DNA of 64,000 nucleotides from Humulus lupulus (GCF_963169125.1 NC_084800.1:145944397-146008396); one strand, 5' to 3'; shown: positions 1 to 11,930, counted from the stretch's first letter. Numbers and translations: made by a program. Notes: generated by a model not told the origin, from the sequence alone.

Positions 1-2085
1 CCAACCCGAATAATCCGCCCAAACCAACCTGAAAAAACCGCCAAAAAACGCAACTCGAATAAACCGACCAAAATTTAAACCGCCCAATTGTTACATTGGG
101 CGGGTTGAAAATAATTATCAACCCGCCCAATTAAGAATTTATTATTTTTAATATATTCAAATAAATATATAAATTAATTAAGTTTTGTTTTAATTTTTTT
201 ACTATAAATTTAAAATATTGTTTTAAGCTTAAAAAATAAACTTCACATTATTAGTGTTGACTGTGATTTTAGCCAACGACGTAAGAACGTCAACTACGAC
301 AAGCCTTCAAGAGAATTATAAATGACAACAGACAGTTTTTATCAATGAAAGTAAATAACACGAGATTTTATAGTGGTTCAGCCCCGATAATCGGTAATAG
401 CCTAATCCACTTAGAGATTTTATCACTGTATTCACACTCAAGATCAGATGAACCAATGTCAACTGAGTTTCTTCAGTGCAAATATTCCAGAATACAAAAA
501 GGGGTTCTCTCAGGAAAAACACTTTCTCTCTCTAGAACACAGGTTAACTCTTAATTTTTGCCCAAAATTCCTTTTACAATCCTCCCAACTCTCTATTTAT
601 AGACCTGGGATTCACAACTGGTATGCCCTTTAGATAGGGATATTTTATTATTCACCTTATATTTATATTACAATAAATGTTTAAAATACAACTGATCCCT
701 AAAGTCGAGTGAGGAGTGAGAGATTCTCGGATGCCTAGACCAATTCTCACTGAAGTCGTTTCAGGAAGCTTGACGTAGTCTCACATGCATGTTGATTACT
801 CCTTCAAGCTTTCTGTGGGTCAAAGGTGGTATATGCATGGCTCTCCTCGGACCAAAAATCATGTAAGTTGGGCTCTCCTCGGACCAAGGTGGTCCAAGCC
901 CACCTCCTTTGCTCCTTACCTCGGGTAACTCTGAGGTAAGCTCCTCCAAGACTTGTCCGATCGGACACAATGGCTTCCTCTTCGGTCTAAGGTGGTTCGA
1001 ACCATCCTCTTTGGCATCCCTCCTCGGTCAAGTCCAAGCCTTTTTCCTTCAACCAAGGTCCGATCGGACCTTGTACTCTTCTCCTCGGACCAAGGTGGTC
1101 CGAGCCATCTTTTCATGCCATCTCCTTGGACCAAGGTGGTCCAAGCCATCTTCTCCATTCCATCTCCTCGGACCAAAATGGTCCAAGGCACCTCCCATGG
1201 GCATGCCCGATCGGACATGATGCCCTTGTCCTCGGACCAAAATGGTCCGAGCCTTCCTTTTTCAACCAAGGTCCGATCGGACCTTGAAATCTTCTCCTCG
1301 GACCAAGGTGGTCCGAGCCTACTTCCCTCCTCCTTCTCACCTTGTACAAGCCCAAGCATACCTCTTCCATGGCGCATCCGATCGGCCATTATGTGGCTTT
1401 CCCCTTGACTAAAACTTAAGTCTTAGTCATTCTACTCAAACACGTCCAAGCCACTACTTAGGAAACCTTGAGAGGTTTACCTTAGACACACTCGAGCCAA
1501 CATATCAAGAGGCTCCTCAAGCTTAGGTCCGATCGGACCTGTTGCTTTTATCCCTTGAACCAAAATCCAAATCTCTCCCTCAATCTTCTTGGACTTGGCT
1601 TTAAATCAATTATTAGGGTCTTCAAACTGGGGTCTGAGCCAAGCAACCCTTAGACCAAATATTTTCTTCGGTCGGGTGTATTTGACTTGACTATCTGTCC
1701 AATTTCTTAACTGATGTATTGGGCCATTGCTAAGCCAGATCACCCCACTAACTCATGCCATGTGCCAATTTTATTGCCACATCATTCTTTTCAAATTTTT
1801 GGGATAACAATTAGTAGTAGTATTTAAAAGAAAAAAATTACAAAAATGTAAAAAAAAAAAATACTACTTTTGTTTGGGCGGGTTGACCCGACCAACCCGC
1901 CCAAAAAAAATACAATTTTGGTTTGGGCCGGTTAACCCGACGAACCCGCCCAAATTATTGGACGGGTTAAAAAAAATTTGTTTCTTAATTGGGCAAGTTA
2001 CGGGTCACTTTTGCTAACCCGATTATGACATTGGACGGGTAAAAATGCCTTGTAACCCGACCAACCCGCCCAATGCTCAGCCCTA
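1..2085. mobile_element. hAT-like DNA transposon, non-autonomous; right part, left end outside window
   Basis: Read inward from 2085, the right end starts TAGGGCTGAGC. This fits the short TAGGG/CAGGG termini of plant hAT elements. Both flanks are packed with copies in both orientations of a subterminal word close to AACCCGCCCAA (about 1-150 and 1870-2075), which is typical of hAT transposase-binding repeats. The interior (about 240-1740) has no transposase-like reading frame, so this is a non-autonomous copy or a deletion derivative. The interior instead holds a palindrome-rich array (listed separately) and otherwise AT-rich sequence. The left terminus lies before base 1, so the 8-bp target duplication cannot be checked. 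The class call comes from termini and subterminal repeats only. Confidence 0.68.
881..1540. repeat. Array of CCGATCGG palindromes and GGACCA-NNN-TGGTCC hairpins
   Basis: Two kinds of symmetric word alternate here. Hairpins GGACCA(AGG or AAA)TGGTCC lie at 881-895, 1087-1101, 1128-1142, 1170-1184, 1234-1248 and 1300-1314. Perfect palindromes centred on CCGATCGG lie at 954-967 (14 bp), 1054-1073 (20 bp), 1267-1286 (20 bp, same sequence as the previous one) and 1525-1540 (16 bp), with weaker copies near 1207 and 1377. Part of the array is a tandem duplication of about 213 bp (1041 onward against 1254 onward). The open reading frames on both strands here follow from the repeat and are not genes. 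Confidence 0.85.
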
Positions 2086-2324
2086 ATGTGAGGGTCCTGC
2101 TGAGCAAGGGGCTGAGTGATGCGAGAGGCTTGCTTCACAAGGGGCCAAGACACGTGAGGGGTTCGCGACATCACCCTTGAGGGTCTCGCAACACGGGAGT
2201 GTTTCCTAGACTATGGTCTTGCGAGACCCATAAGTGCGACCTCAATGGACTAACAAACAACCCTTAGCCATTTGTTTCAATCATGAACTAGAGATTTTTT
2301 CTTGGTTGATTTTTGGTATCCACA
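2086..2324 (-). mobile_element. Partial LTR of a T-like (Tat-lineage) retrotransposon
   Basis: On the minus strand an LTR begins at 2324 with TGTGGATACC, directly after a purine tract. The layout matches element T at 32832, where TGTGGACACT follows the tract CTGGGGGGCAAG. The LTR is cut at 2085 by the hAT element. It shares the start and the adjoining internal sequence with T, but the LTR body differs, so it belongs to a related subfamily. Words such as GGTCTCGCAAGACC recur in it. Confidence 0.6.
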
Positions 2325-2815
2325 CTTGCCCCCAGTCTATAGGGAGGCCTTTAGGCGTTCTTGTAGACTCTTCTCTTCCGTTTTAATTTTTTATTATAAT
2401 TTTTTTATGCAATCATGCTAGAGGTCATTCAGAGCCCACGTGAAAGGGGGTTTGATAGGTCTCTCTTTGATGCACCTTGATTGTATCTATAAGGATGTGT
2501 TAGCCCCTTGGGTTCTAGTTATCCTTTTATATACTTTTGCGCGCGCTTATTATTTATTGCGAGAAGCGTCCTTCTCGTCATTAGGCATAGTACTATTTTT
2601 GCAAGCGTCTTCTTTGAGACCCTTTTTGGCAAGCGCCTTCTTCGAGACCCTTTTTGCAAGCGTCTACCTTGAGACCCTTTTTTCGAGCGTCTACTTTGAG
2701 AAACGTTTTGCAAGCGTCTACTTTGAGACCCTTTTATGATTTTTGAGGTGATCTCCCCTCGGGTCGGGACTTTCCACTAGAAAAACTTGTTGCAAGCGTC
2801 TACTTTGAGACATTT
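2325..2815 (-). mobile_element. 3' internal end of the T-like element, with purine tract and short repeats
   Basis: Bases 2325-2340 are the reverse complement of a polypurine tract. The following bases match, inverted, the 3' end of T near 32760-32830. The block at 2440-2640 is related, inverted, to T 29290-29470: GCGAGAAGCGTCCTTCTCGTC and the neighbouring phrases appear in both. From 2600 to 2815 a unit of about 25-30 bp built on AAGCGTCTACTTTGAGACCC repeats about six times. The frames read through it are repeat shadows. No protein domain is seen. Confidence 0.6.
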
Positions 2816-3189
2816 TTAGATTAATTACTACTAGTACGGTTCACTAGTCTTATTAATGCAAGTGAGCTAGATGCGGGTCACTAGTGTAGTAGGACACTTT
2901 AGTGAAGGTACTTTATATATAGTGATATATAGAACTGGACCATATGTGATTTGTTAATACTTGTTTAAACATCGCTTCGTAGTATTAATCAAATCCATCA
3001 AATGGTAATCATATAGACGATGATATTAATCTTGAGGTTACTATGAACTAATATATATGTCATCTGATCCTTTGATTCATGCGTTCAGGTTTGTCAGAAT
3101 AATCAAAGTGAGAACAATTGTTTTGGGGACACAGTTATATATATGGTTGGGGACATAGGTTAACAAATATGGAATCTATACCTTCTTAT
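2816..3189. other. Unassigned AT-rich sequence between two elements
   Basis: This stretch lies between the last short repeat unit and the first base of element A. It has no long reading frame. It matches neither T nor A where their copies can be compared within the window. Words such as CACTAGT and TAGTGA recur around 2830-2940. It may be more of the T-like element or older filler DNA. Confidence 0.4.
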
Positions 3190-6100
3190 TGTAACGTCCT
3201 GTAAAATCTCTTAACATAATTTGCGAAAAACATAACCATTTTTTAAGAATAAGGTAACCGAACATCCATATAAAAAAAAACTTTTCAACACATTCAAGAG
3301 TTTGGAAGTATGAGCATACTTAAAAGTAAATTACAGTGTCATGATTTTAAAACATTCAACAAGTCCAAAATAATTTCCTAATTATCATATGGGTTCTAGT
3401 CCCCAAAACATAAATTCCCAAAAGGACGGTCCACATGTACATCCTCGAAGATAAACTCCAGCTCTCGCTGATCCACTTTGTCATTGAGCTTACCTACAAC
3501 ATGAAACAACTAGGTAAGTGAAACGCTTACTAAGAACAACTTCACAAACATAACATCATAAACGAAGCAAGGACTTAAGCTAACTGTAACAAGGCAGATA
3601 ACCAACCATAAATAGAATTCTGATGAAACCGAACCCTAACGTACACTTTTAGAACGTTCGAACATCCTGACAAACTTATGACCATGCCTCATAACTAAAA
3701 TTCATATCCAGAAAGTACAATTGCACACAGAAAATCCCATTGTATACATACAGTCTTAACTGGTAACATACATACTTACTAACTCAGTCATATCTTAACG
3801 TACATACTTAATTATTCATTCATATCTTAACATACATAATTATATAGTCATCTTAACACACATATTTACTTAGTCATTCATATCTTATCATACATAAATA
3901 CTTAGTCATTCATATCTTAACATACATACATACTTAGTCATTCATATCTTAACATACATACTTTCTTAGGGTTTCGGAGGAACCTTCAACATAACTTAAC
4001 ATATCTTACCATATCTTACCATAGTGTTGATGAGTGTAAACTAGTTACGCCGGCCACCAAACTCCTAGAAGAATTTGGCATACTTTCTTAGTCATAGAGA
4101 TTGGGTTCCACAATTAACTTACTTACATGTCACGATGTTTAACCGGACTCTTATGTAACAGGTGTTAAACCGGACTTCTTACATGTTGCGGTGGCCAACC
4201 GACCTTACTTACATAGTCACCAGTGCCGAATCAATTTCTTACTTATTTCCCTGGTGGCTAGCGAGAGTTCATAGTTGTCGCGGTAGCTAGCCGTAGTCAA
4301 CTTATTTATGTGTCCGAGAGTTTAACCTGACTCTTATGTCATGGGTGTTAAATACGATTTCTTACATATCGCAGTGGAAAACTGAACTTAGTTACATAGT
4401 CACCGGTGGCAAACCGGTTTCTTACTTAGTTCATATTAGCTAGCCAAAGTTCGTAGTCGTCGCGGTAGCTAGCTGAAATACTTACCTTTGTCATGAGTAA
4501 GTGAACCCTCTAGGACCACGGTCTTGAGTAAACCTTCTAAGACTAGATCAAATTATTAGCTACTAACTTAGTTATCTAAAATAGTGATTAATGTGTTGTA
4601 GCCAAACATATCATAAGATGTCTTACTCAGATTCCTTAGCGCTTTCTTGTGGAGATCTTGTATCTAGAAGCGATTCTTCCTGCTTAGATAACATTGTAGT
4701 GAAACCATACAATTCCTCGGATTAATTATGACGTTTGATTAATTAAGTTTATGTCTTTAAGTTGTGTAATTAGGCATGAGCTTAACAAATTGTCAATGCT
4801 TTAAAATCATTTGTTCTTAAATCTTAAAACTTAGACTGAACCCTTGAATTTGTATCCTTATCACATTATTCATAAAAAAAAACATGCTACAAATAGTGGT
4901 GCCGAAATTTCTTAAATCTAAAGAAAACTTTTATTACCGCTTTCTTATTTTCATTATAAAATAAAAGTGTTAAACGCTATCTCCTACATTATTAAAATTG
5001 AAAATGAAAAATGTCCCTTTTTAGTAAATTAAGAAATCCATAAATTTTATTATCCAAAAACATTTTATTTTCTCAAATAAACAAATTTTAGTCCTATCTC
5101 ACACAAGAGTACTATATTAAGATTCTTCAATGAAATGGAAAACCTCATTATATTTTAAGCCACTCAAATCTTAACGCTTAATCCATAGAAATTTATCTTA
5201 TATTTACTTTGAGAAAAAGAAACATGATTTGACTAGTGAATTATGAATTAAAGTTTAAAAACCAAATCTGTCCAAAACATAATTTTATTTGACAACATTT
5301 TTAGAAAAAAACAAAACTCACAATCTATAGAGTAGTACTTAGTCAACTCATGAACGACTTTTAATTAATATAAATAGAGTCTAAATAATTAAAACCATCT
5401 AAAAATCTTGATTTTAAACTTGTCAAAACGTTGTTCAAACATGCAATCGTCAAGCTGTCAGGTTTTCAGTCCAGCTGGCACATCAATAAGAAAACGCTTA
5501 TAACTTGATGACATAATGTTTCTTAGTGTTTCAAAATGCTAAAATCAAGTACTCTTCAAAAATAAAAAAATTCTAAAATTCCCATTTGAAAATTTGACAA
5601 ATAACCTAGTGTTTGGTCTGTTGGAAGCCACTATATCAACACCATCTTGGCAGCAAACAGTTTTGAACATCTAAGTTGGAAAATTTATAACTCCAAAACT
5701 ATAGTGAATTTTTATAAACTGTTTCATGTACTTAATATAAAATATGTCCATAACAGTTAATAAAAATTTCAGCTGAAAATAATAATTTTTACAAATTCAA
5801 TTAACTATTGCAAGGTAGAAGATCGGAACTGTGAAATCATAATCCAGCTTGCACTAGATTCCCAAAATGCTCATAACTCGAGTTATATAAAATGTTTTTC
5901 AGTGGTTCAAGATGTTATAATCATGTACTCTTTCTAAATAACGCATTTCAAAAACTTTCATTGAATAATTAGGTTGTTTAGGTTGTTTAGGAAGCCACTG
6001 AAATGTTTTAGCAGCAAGCATGCATCAACCATTCCAATGGAACTTTTGATTCCAAGCTATCAAACACAACATAAAAAACATGCATGCATCATCAGCCCAC

Positions 6101-7334
6101 TAAATAACCTTATTACAACCCAAATAACAAGTTTAAATCGCAAAACAATTATCAAATTCAGATTTGCTAAAGCCATTTAAATGTTATGGTAAGATCAAGA
6201 TTTTTACCTCTTTATGTTGAAGCCTTTAGGGTGGTTGTGCGCTTAGGGTTTCGGACCAGTTCTTAACACTTCACACACTTAAATCCCTTCCCATAAACAC
6301 TAACAATCATATTATAGAACTAGAAAAATTAAAAGGAGAGGGATGCTTAAAAAAAGTTTGCTCTAGGGTTTACCGCTTTCAAAAATTTCCTTCTAAGCTT
6401 GCATGCATGTAAATGATGATCCTTACACTTGCATCAACCACACCTAGGTTTGAAATGATGGCTGTGGTGAGTGTTAAACCAACATGCGTAGAGTTTTAGA
6501 ACCCTTAAAGTTTCAGTCAACATAGGAAAAAGAAGGAAAATAAAGATTGTAAGGAGAAACAAGAGAACTCACCCCTTTTTTCTTAGCTTTGGTGCAAGCT
6601 TTTTGTAAAACCTTCAATGGAGATTCTTCAATGGTGCTCTAAATTTCTAGAGAAAGAAGAGAGCTTTGAGAGAGATGAGTCTGTGCTGAAAAGATCAGAT
6701 GAAGTAAGAGAGAGAGAGAGAGAGGGGTTTGGTTGGGGACTTTGGGTGGTGAGATTAAGTGTTGAAATTAGCTTCATTTTCTTTTCAATATAAGATGATA
6801 CCATGGGAAAATAATGGCTATTTTCTTGAAATTCTATTGGGCAAGCTATTGAACCGGAAGAACTCTACATAACCAGCCACACATGCCTTAAAGTTCCCTT
6901 AATTTAGATTTTATTAATCCTCAAATAAGCTTGAACATAAGGTCAGGCATTTGGCATAATGTATACTTTTGATTAATTTTTTCTTAGTGGAAAAAATCAA
7001 TCTAAATAAAATGTGACATCACCAAAATTATAATATTTTATTAATAAAATAACCTATAGTAATTTTTTTAATTTTATTCTCAAAAATACTTTTTGCCATA
7101 ATTATTCCATTAAGAATATTTTATCCGAGATTTTTACCCAATTAGGGTTTTGGACTCGATCCACGACCAAAGGTCTCTGTTTCTAACAAAAACTACACTT
7201 ACAACAATATGGCTACCATTCAAACATCACAAAATTCTTGTAACACAAAATGTTCCTCTGAAATAATACATAATACAAAGAATTAAACTACCTGAAATAG
7301 GGTTTACCCGGTGCCCTAAACGCGGGGTGTTATA
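3190..7334 (-). mobile_element. Element A, 3' LTR (4.1 kb)
   Basis: It runs from TGTAACGTCC at 3190 to GGTGTTATA at 7334. The expected minus-strand start TG has become TA. It is homologous throughout its first half to 15127-16827 plus 18944-19561. Internal landmarks present in both copies are a 31-bp minisatellite (3745-3970) and a tandem duplication of about 190 bp (about 4126-4310 against 4311-4490). The rest is AT-rich with no coding signal. A GA microsatellite lies at about 6708-6724. The adjoining internal sequence (7335-7380) resembles the usual chromovirus 3' end (TTTTGAGGAAGAAAC on the minus strand). Confidence 0.85.
3745..3970. repeat. 31-bp minisatellite in element A 3' LTR
   Basis: About seven degenerate copies of a unit built from TCATTCATATCTTAACATAC and ATACTTAG. 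The matching tract in the other LTR (15675-16112) is about twice as long. Confidence 0.85.
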
Positions 7335-7379
7335 GTTCCTACAATTTATACAAGTTTCTTCCTCAAAACTTAGAACAAC

Positions 7380-8660
7380 TGTGAGTATAACTCTCTCATC
7401 CGATCTTCGGGTTCCCATGTTTCTTCTTCTACCCCGTGGTTATACCACTATACTTTAACCAAGGGTATAGTCTTATTACGCAACACCTTATCCTTACGAT
7501 CCAAAATCCTCACTAGTTTCTCCTTGTAACAAAGTTTTTGATTCACCTCCAACTGTTCGTAACTAAATACATGGCTCGGGTCTTCCACATATTTTCTCAG
7601 CATAGATACATGGAATACATCATGTACTCAATCCAATGTAGGTGGGAGAGCTAATCGGTAGGCTACCATGCCGATTTTCTCCACTATCTCAAAAGGTCCA
7701 ATATACCTTGGAATTAATTTTCCTTTCTTACCAAAATGTAGAGCCCCCTTCAACAGAGCCACCTTCAAGAGAACCTTATCTCCAGCTTCAAATTCCATGG
7801 GTCTTCGGCATCGGTCCGCATATTTGCGCTGTCATTCTATGGAGGTTTGCAACCTCTCCCGAATCTTCTTGATATCTTTAGTAACTTTGTCGACTTCCTC
7901 TGTACCCAAGAATTTTCTTTCACTGGCTTTGTGCCAATGAATCGAGGATCGAAATTTTCGCTCATATAGGGCTTCATATGATGATATCTTAATAGAGTCG
8001 TCATAGATATTTTTGTAAGCAAATTCCCTCAGTGGAAGTTTTCCGTCCCAGGACCCCTAGAAGTCGAGTACAAAGGCTCTCAGCATGTCTTCCAAGGTTT
8101 GGCTCATTCACTCACTCTGGCCATCTATTTGTGGATGGAAAGCAGTGCAAAACTTAAGCTGAGTCCCCAATCCTTCTTGCATCCTTTTCCAAAATGTCGA
8201 GGTGAAACGTCCGTCTTGGTTGAAATGATGGACTTAGGTACTCCATGTAGTCGTACAACCTCTGCTATGTATAAGTCTAATAACTTATATGTAGACTAAT
8301 TTATCTTAATGGGTAGGAAATATGCCGATGTGGTCAATCTATCAACAATAACCCATATCGTATCTTCACCCTTAGGAGTGTTTGGCAATCTAGTGACAAA
8401 ATCCATTGTGATCATCTCCCAATTCCATTCTTGATTCTCTAGCAGTTGCGACAAGCCGGCTGGTCCCTGCTGCTCCGACTTAGTTTGTTGCCAGGTGAGG
8501 CAATGAGCCACGTATTCTGCTACTTCCTTTTTTTATCTTCGGCCAACAAAAATATTTCCTTAAATACTTGTACATTTTTTGTCAGGGGCATTGTGTCCCT
8601 CATAGAAGAATATCTTCTTAATCTTTGGATCATCGAGAACACAAATTCTACCTTTAAATC
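7380..8660 (-). pseudogene. Element A integrase and chromodomain, decayed
   Basis: Minus-strand frames give, from right to left, the integrase core and then the C-terminal domain and chromodomain. The core includes MDFVTRLPNTPKG with the first catalytic Asp and DRLTTSAYFLPIK at 8296-8511. The later segments are split by frameshifts and stops. The fragment ending DVFHVSMLRKYVEDPSH (about 7570-7650) is followed by a chromodomain segment with RILDRKDKVLRNKTIPLVKV (about 7450-7520), where one Trp codon is a stop. Integrase joins element cDNA to the host chromosome, and chromodomains of this type steer insertion to chromatin (family knowledge). Several stops and frame changes make the copy inactive. 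Confidence 0.8.
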
Positions 8661-10060
8661 AAAACACCCCATGTTCTGATATGTGGAATCCTGGTCGCAT
8701 ATCCTTCCTCACCTCATCCTTGATCTGCTCATACCAACGTTCCAAAAGTTGTTGTCCTTGTATGGCTTCCATAATGGTGGGTTGAACCGAAAGATTTGCT
8801 AATTTTCCAACAACTACCTCAAGATCCAACGTAGAGATGTCACCTTGAAGTTCTAAGGGCATTTTCCGCACTGTCATCATGTATGCCATCAGTTGCTGAC
8901 TCGGAGCATCTGCCACCTTATTGGTCATCCAGGAATGGTATAGAATGTAACAATCATAATCATAAAACAATTTTATCCACCGGCGCTGCCTCATGTTCAA
9001 TTCCTTCTAGGTGAAGAAGTACTTGAGGCTCTTGTGGTCATTGTAAATGTTACAATGTATCCCATAGAGATAATACCTCAAGATTTTTAATGCGAACACT
9101 ACTGTAGCCAACTCTAACTCATGCGTCGGGTAGTTCTTTTCATAATTCTTTAGTTTTCTGGTCTCATAAGTTATCACCTTGCTATGTTCTTGGAAACTCA
9201 TCTCACACTGATTGGTCCATATAAATTTAGCATTTTTACGGGTAAGAGTCGTCATTTTCGTAGCTATTTTCGAGAAACCTTCTGTGAACTGCCTATAATT
9301 CCTTACTAATCCGAGAAAACTTCTCACTTCCTAAGCATTTTTCAGAGGTTTCCACATATTTATTGCCTCTGTCTTGGTAGGATCCATGGGTATCCCTTCT
9401 TCTGACACCATATGGCCCAATAAACTCCCCTTTTCCAGCAAAAATTCACACTTGGAGTATTTGGCATAATGTTTTTGTTCATTTAAATGCTGAAGAACCA
9501 TTTCCAAATGCACCGCATGTTCCTCAGAGTTCCTCGAGTATATCAAAATATCATCAATAAACAAGATGAGGAATTTATTAAAAAAACTCGCTAAATAGTC
9601 GATTCATGAGGTCCATGAATGCGGTGGGTGCATTGGTGAGTCCGAAGGACATCTGAAACGTTGTCTTAGGTATGTCTGACTCCTTAACTCTGAGTTGATG
9701 GTAACCTAATCAGAGATCTATCTTGGAGAATACCGATGCTCAATGGAGTTGATCAAATAAATCATTGATCCTGGGAAGCCGGTACCGGTTCTTAATTGTC
9801 ACTTTCTTAAGCTCCTGATTGTCAATACACCTTCTCATGGAGTTATCTTTCTTCTTTACAAACAATACTGGGGATCCCCACGGAGAATGACTCGGTCTTA
9901 TGAACTTTTTTATCCAACAGCTCTTGCAGTTGAGCTTGTAGCTCTTTCAATTCCGCTGGCGCCGTCCAGTACGGAGCTTTCGAAATGGGCGCCGTACCTG
10001 GAATAATTTTTATTTCGAACACCACTTCTCACTCCGGCAGTAGCCCAGGAAGGTCATCAA
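8659..10060 (-). pseudogene. Element A reverse transcriptase and RNase H, decayed
   Basis: Read on the minus strand, the RT start ([11 protein letters not shown]) is in the frame at 9843-10025. Frames then shift, and the catalytic segment FIDDILIYS survives at about 9535-9564. The RNase H part (9007-9327) begins [12 protein letters not shown] and contains [15 protein letters not shown] and [12 protein letters not shown]. Compared with element C, about 37 residues are missing in frame at about 9186-9191, between a CEMSFQE segment and a KVITYE segment. The gap removes the region with the first RNase H catalytic Asp. The tail at 8659-9000 (NMRQRRW to HISEHGVF) runs toward the integrase N-terminus. 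Stops occur at the junctions between frames. Confidence 0.82.
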
Positions 10061-10289
10061 GAAATACTTCAGGATATTTTCATATGATAGGTACTTCGGC
10101 TGGTTGTAATGTGCCCTCTTTATCCTTTTCTACAATGTGTGCCAAATATCTAATGCAATTGTCCTCTAACATCTTCCTCTCCCTCATAGCAGAGATCATC
10201 ATGATTTTCTTTTCCCTAGCAGTGCCTTGGAACGTAAACGACTCTTCTCCTCCTGATTTGAAACCACTCTCCTCTTCTTCTAGTTCGCT

Positions 10290-10560
10290 ATGGCGCCATA
10301 CTTAGATAACCAGTCCATCACTAATATTATATCATATTAGTGTAGGTCTAAAATAAACAGGTCTACTGTCAATTCTCATCTCTCTACCCAAAATGGTATG
10401 GCTCTTAACCATGACTGCACAGACATATCTTCGGCTGAAAGCAATGAGACACTAGGCATAGGTTCAAGCATTCTATTCAATTTTTCAACAAGAGAGGAAA
10501 CTACAAAAGAATGTGTTGCACCAGTGTCCATTAATGCATGTGTTTAGGTTTGGGAAATAG
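10290..10560 (-). pseudogene. Element A aspartic protease, decayed
   Basis: The minus strand carries the active-site phrase ALMDTGATHSF at about 10515-10540, with the Asp-Thr-Gly triad intact, followed by SLVEKLNRMLEPMP. Downstream, a segment resembling DIILVMDWLSKYGA lies near 10300-10330. Stops are scattered through it (for example after QT before HALMD). In this family the protease cuts the Gag-Pol polyprotein. It lies between the gag zinc knuckle and RT, as in element C. Confidence 0.78.
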
Positions 10561-10684
10561 AGATTTGACCTGACACAATCTTAGATGGTGCGACTTCTTT
10601 GTTTCCTTGAGTAAGACCGTAGGCCCTTGGCGGGGCTCCTTTTTGCTTTTGTTGGTTGTTTCCGCCCTTCCAGTTTGGACTTGG

Positions 10685-11930
10685 GCAATTCTTAGTGAGG
10701 TGTCCTAGTTTGCCGCAGACATAGCATACCCTCGCCTTACACTCACCCGGATGTCGATGGCCACAATTATCACAAATAGGCCAGTACTCAAAATCTCACC
10801 TGGGTTGTTTGTTCGAACCCCCAGTTTGACTATCAGACAGTCCCCCTTTTATCTTGTTATTCCCATTGCTAATCGGCCTTGAGCCTCATGGAGTTCCAAA
10901 ATTCCCATTCTTGCGGTTGGTCCTGGGAAAAAACCTTCCCTTGGAGGCATTTCAGTTAGATCAAGTATGACTTGAATTGGCAGAGGTAAACTTTAATTCT
11001 TCAAACTTTTGGGATTCCTTCCTTTCTAGCCTTGACCATGACTGTTGGTGAAGAGCTCGCTGCACTACTTTTTCATATGTTTCCAGGCTTGTCTTCCCAG
11101 TGTCCACAAGTTTATTGATCTCTCTTCGAAGTCCTCTCATAAATATCAATACTTTAGTTGATTCAGTATTAACCAGATCCAGTGCGAATGTACATAAGTG
11201 ATCAATTTTACTAGTATATTCTTGGACGATCAAATTTCCTTGCTTAAGAGTCGTAAACTCGACCACCTTGTGGTCAATCACGGTATGGCTATAATACTTA
11301 GAATTGAAGAAGACTAAGAATTCTGGCCATTCCATTTTGGCCACATTATGACCATTCTTTGCAGCATCCCACCAGATGCGGGCATCTTTTCTCAACATAT
11401 AAATTACACAAACCACCTTTTCATGCTCTATAATTTTGATGAAATCGAAGATCCTTTCTAGTAAGCTAATCCACTATTCTACCACCACTAGGTCAGTAGT
11501 ACCTTCAAAGGTTGGTGGGTTCTAGTGAACAAATCGTTCAGAAATGGGTTTCTGTTGGACACCCTCGGTGCCTCAACTTGTGGTTCAACCCATGCCCCAC
11601 TAGCCGGTGGATCTTGGTTCACTACTCCAGCCATAAATACTTCTCGTTCTTTCTAGTTGTTAGCCGGTGTTGTTAGGAGGCGTTGAAGTAATGTCTAAAA
11701 CATGTTTGTTTGGCGAGCATCAGATTCCACCTGCCTCTTATGGCCCTGCTCAATGCGAGCATTCTGAGCATCCATATCCTTACAAAGCTCCTCCATCTGA
11801 GCAGCAAGGTCAGGTCCTTAATTCTCCCCTGACCTCGCCCTTGGCCTGCTGAAACTTGTGGGTTCAAAGATGCTTGCTCTACTGGATTATCAGCTTGATG
11901 GCCTGCCTTGGCTCTGGTATTAGGCACCAT
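10685..11930 (-). pseudogene. Element A gag with CCHC zinc knuckle, decayed
   Basis: The probable start is MVPNTRAKAG at 11930. The N-terminal part breaks at about 11673. The capsid-like region is recognisable at 10961-11416 (MLRKDARIWWD, then EFLVFFNSKYYSHTVI and LKQGNLIVQEYTSKIDHL), typical of the plant retrotransposon gag family. A complete C-x2-C-x4-H-x4-C knuckle (CYVCGKLGHLTKNC) lies at 10685-10726, preceded by a second Cys/His cluster (CDNCGHRHPGEC). Gag packages the element RNA. Frameshifts at about 11416-11673 and stops near 10900 break it. Confidence 0.82.

Noticed and set aside
916..1408. Overlapping frames of 150 codons or so on both strands
   Set aside because: They are produced by the palindromic GGACC/GGTCC repeat, which lacks stops in several frames; there is no domain and composition is repetitive.
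3745..3970. Regularly spaced repeats resembling a CRISPR array
   Set aside because: The units are contiguous and degenerate with no unique spacers, inside an LTR of a plant element.
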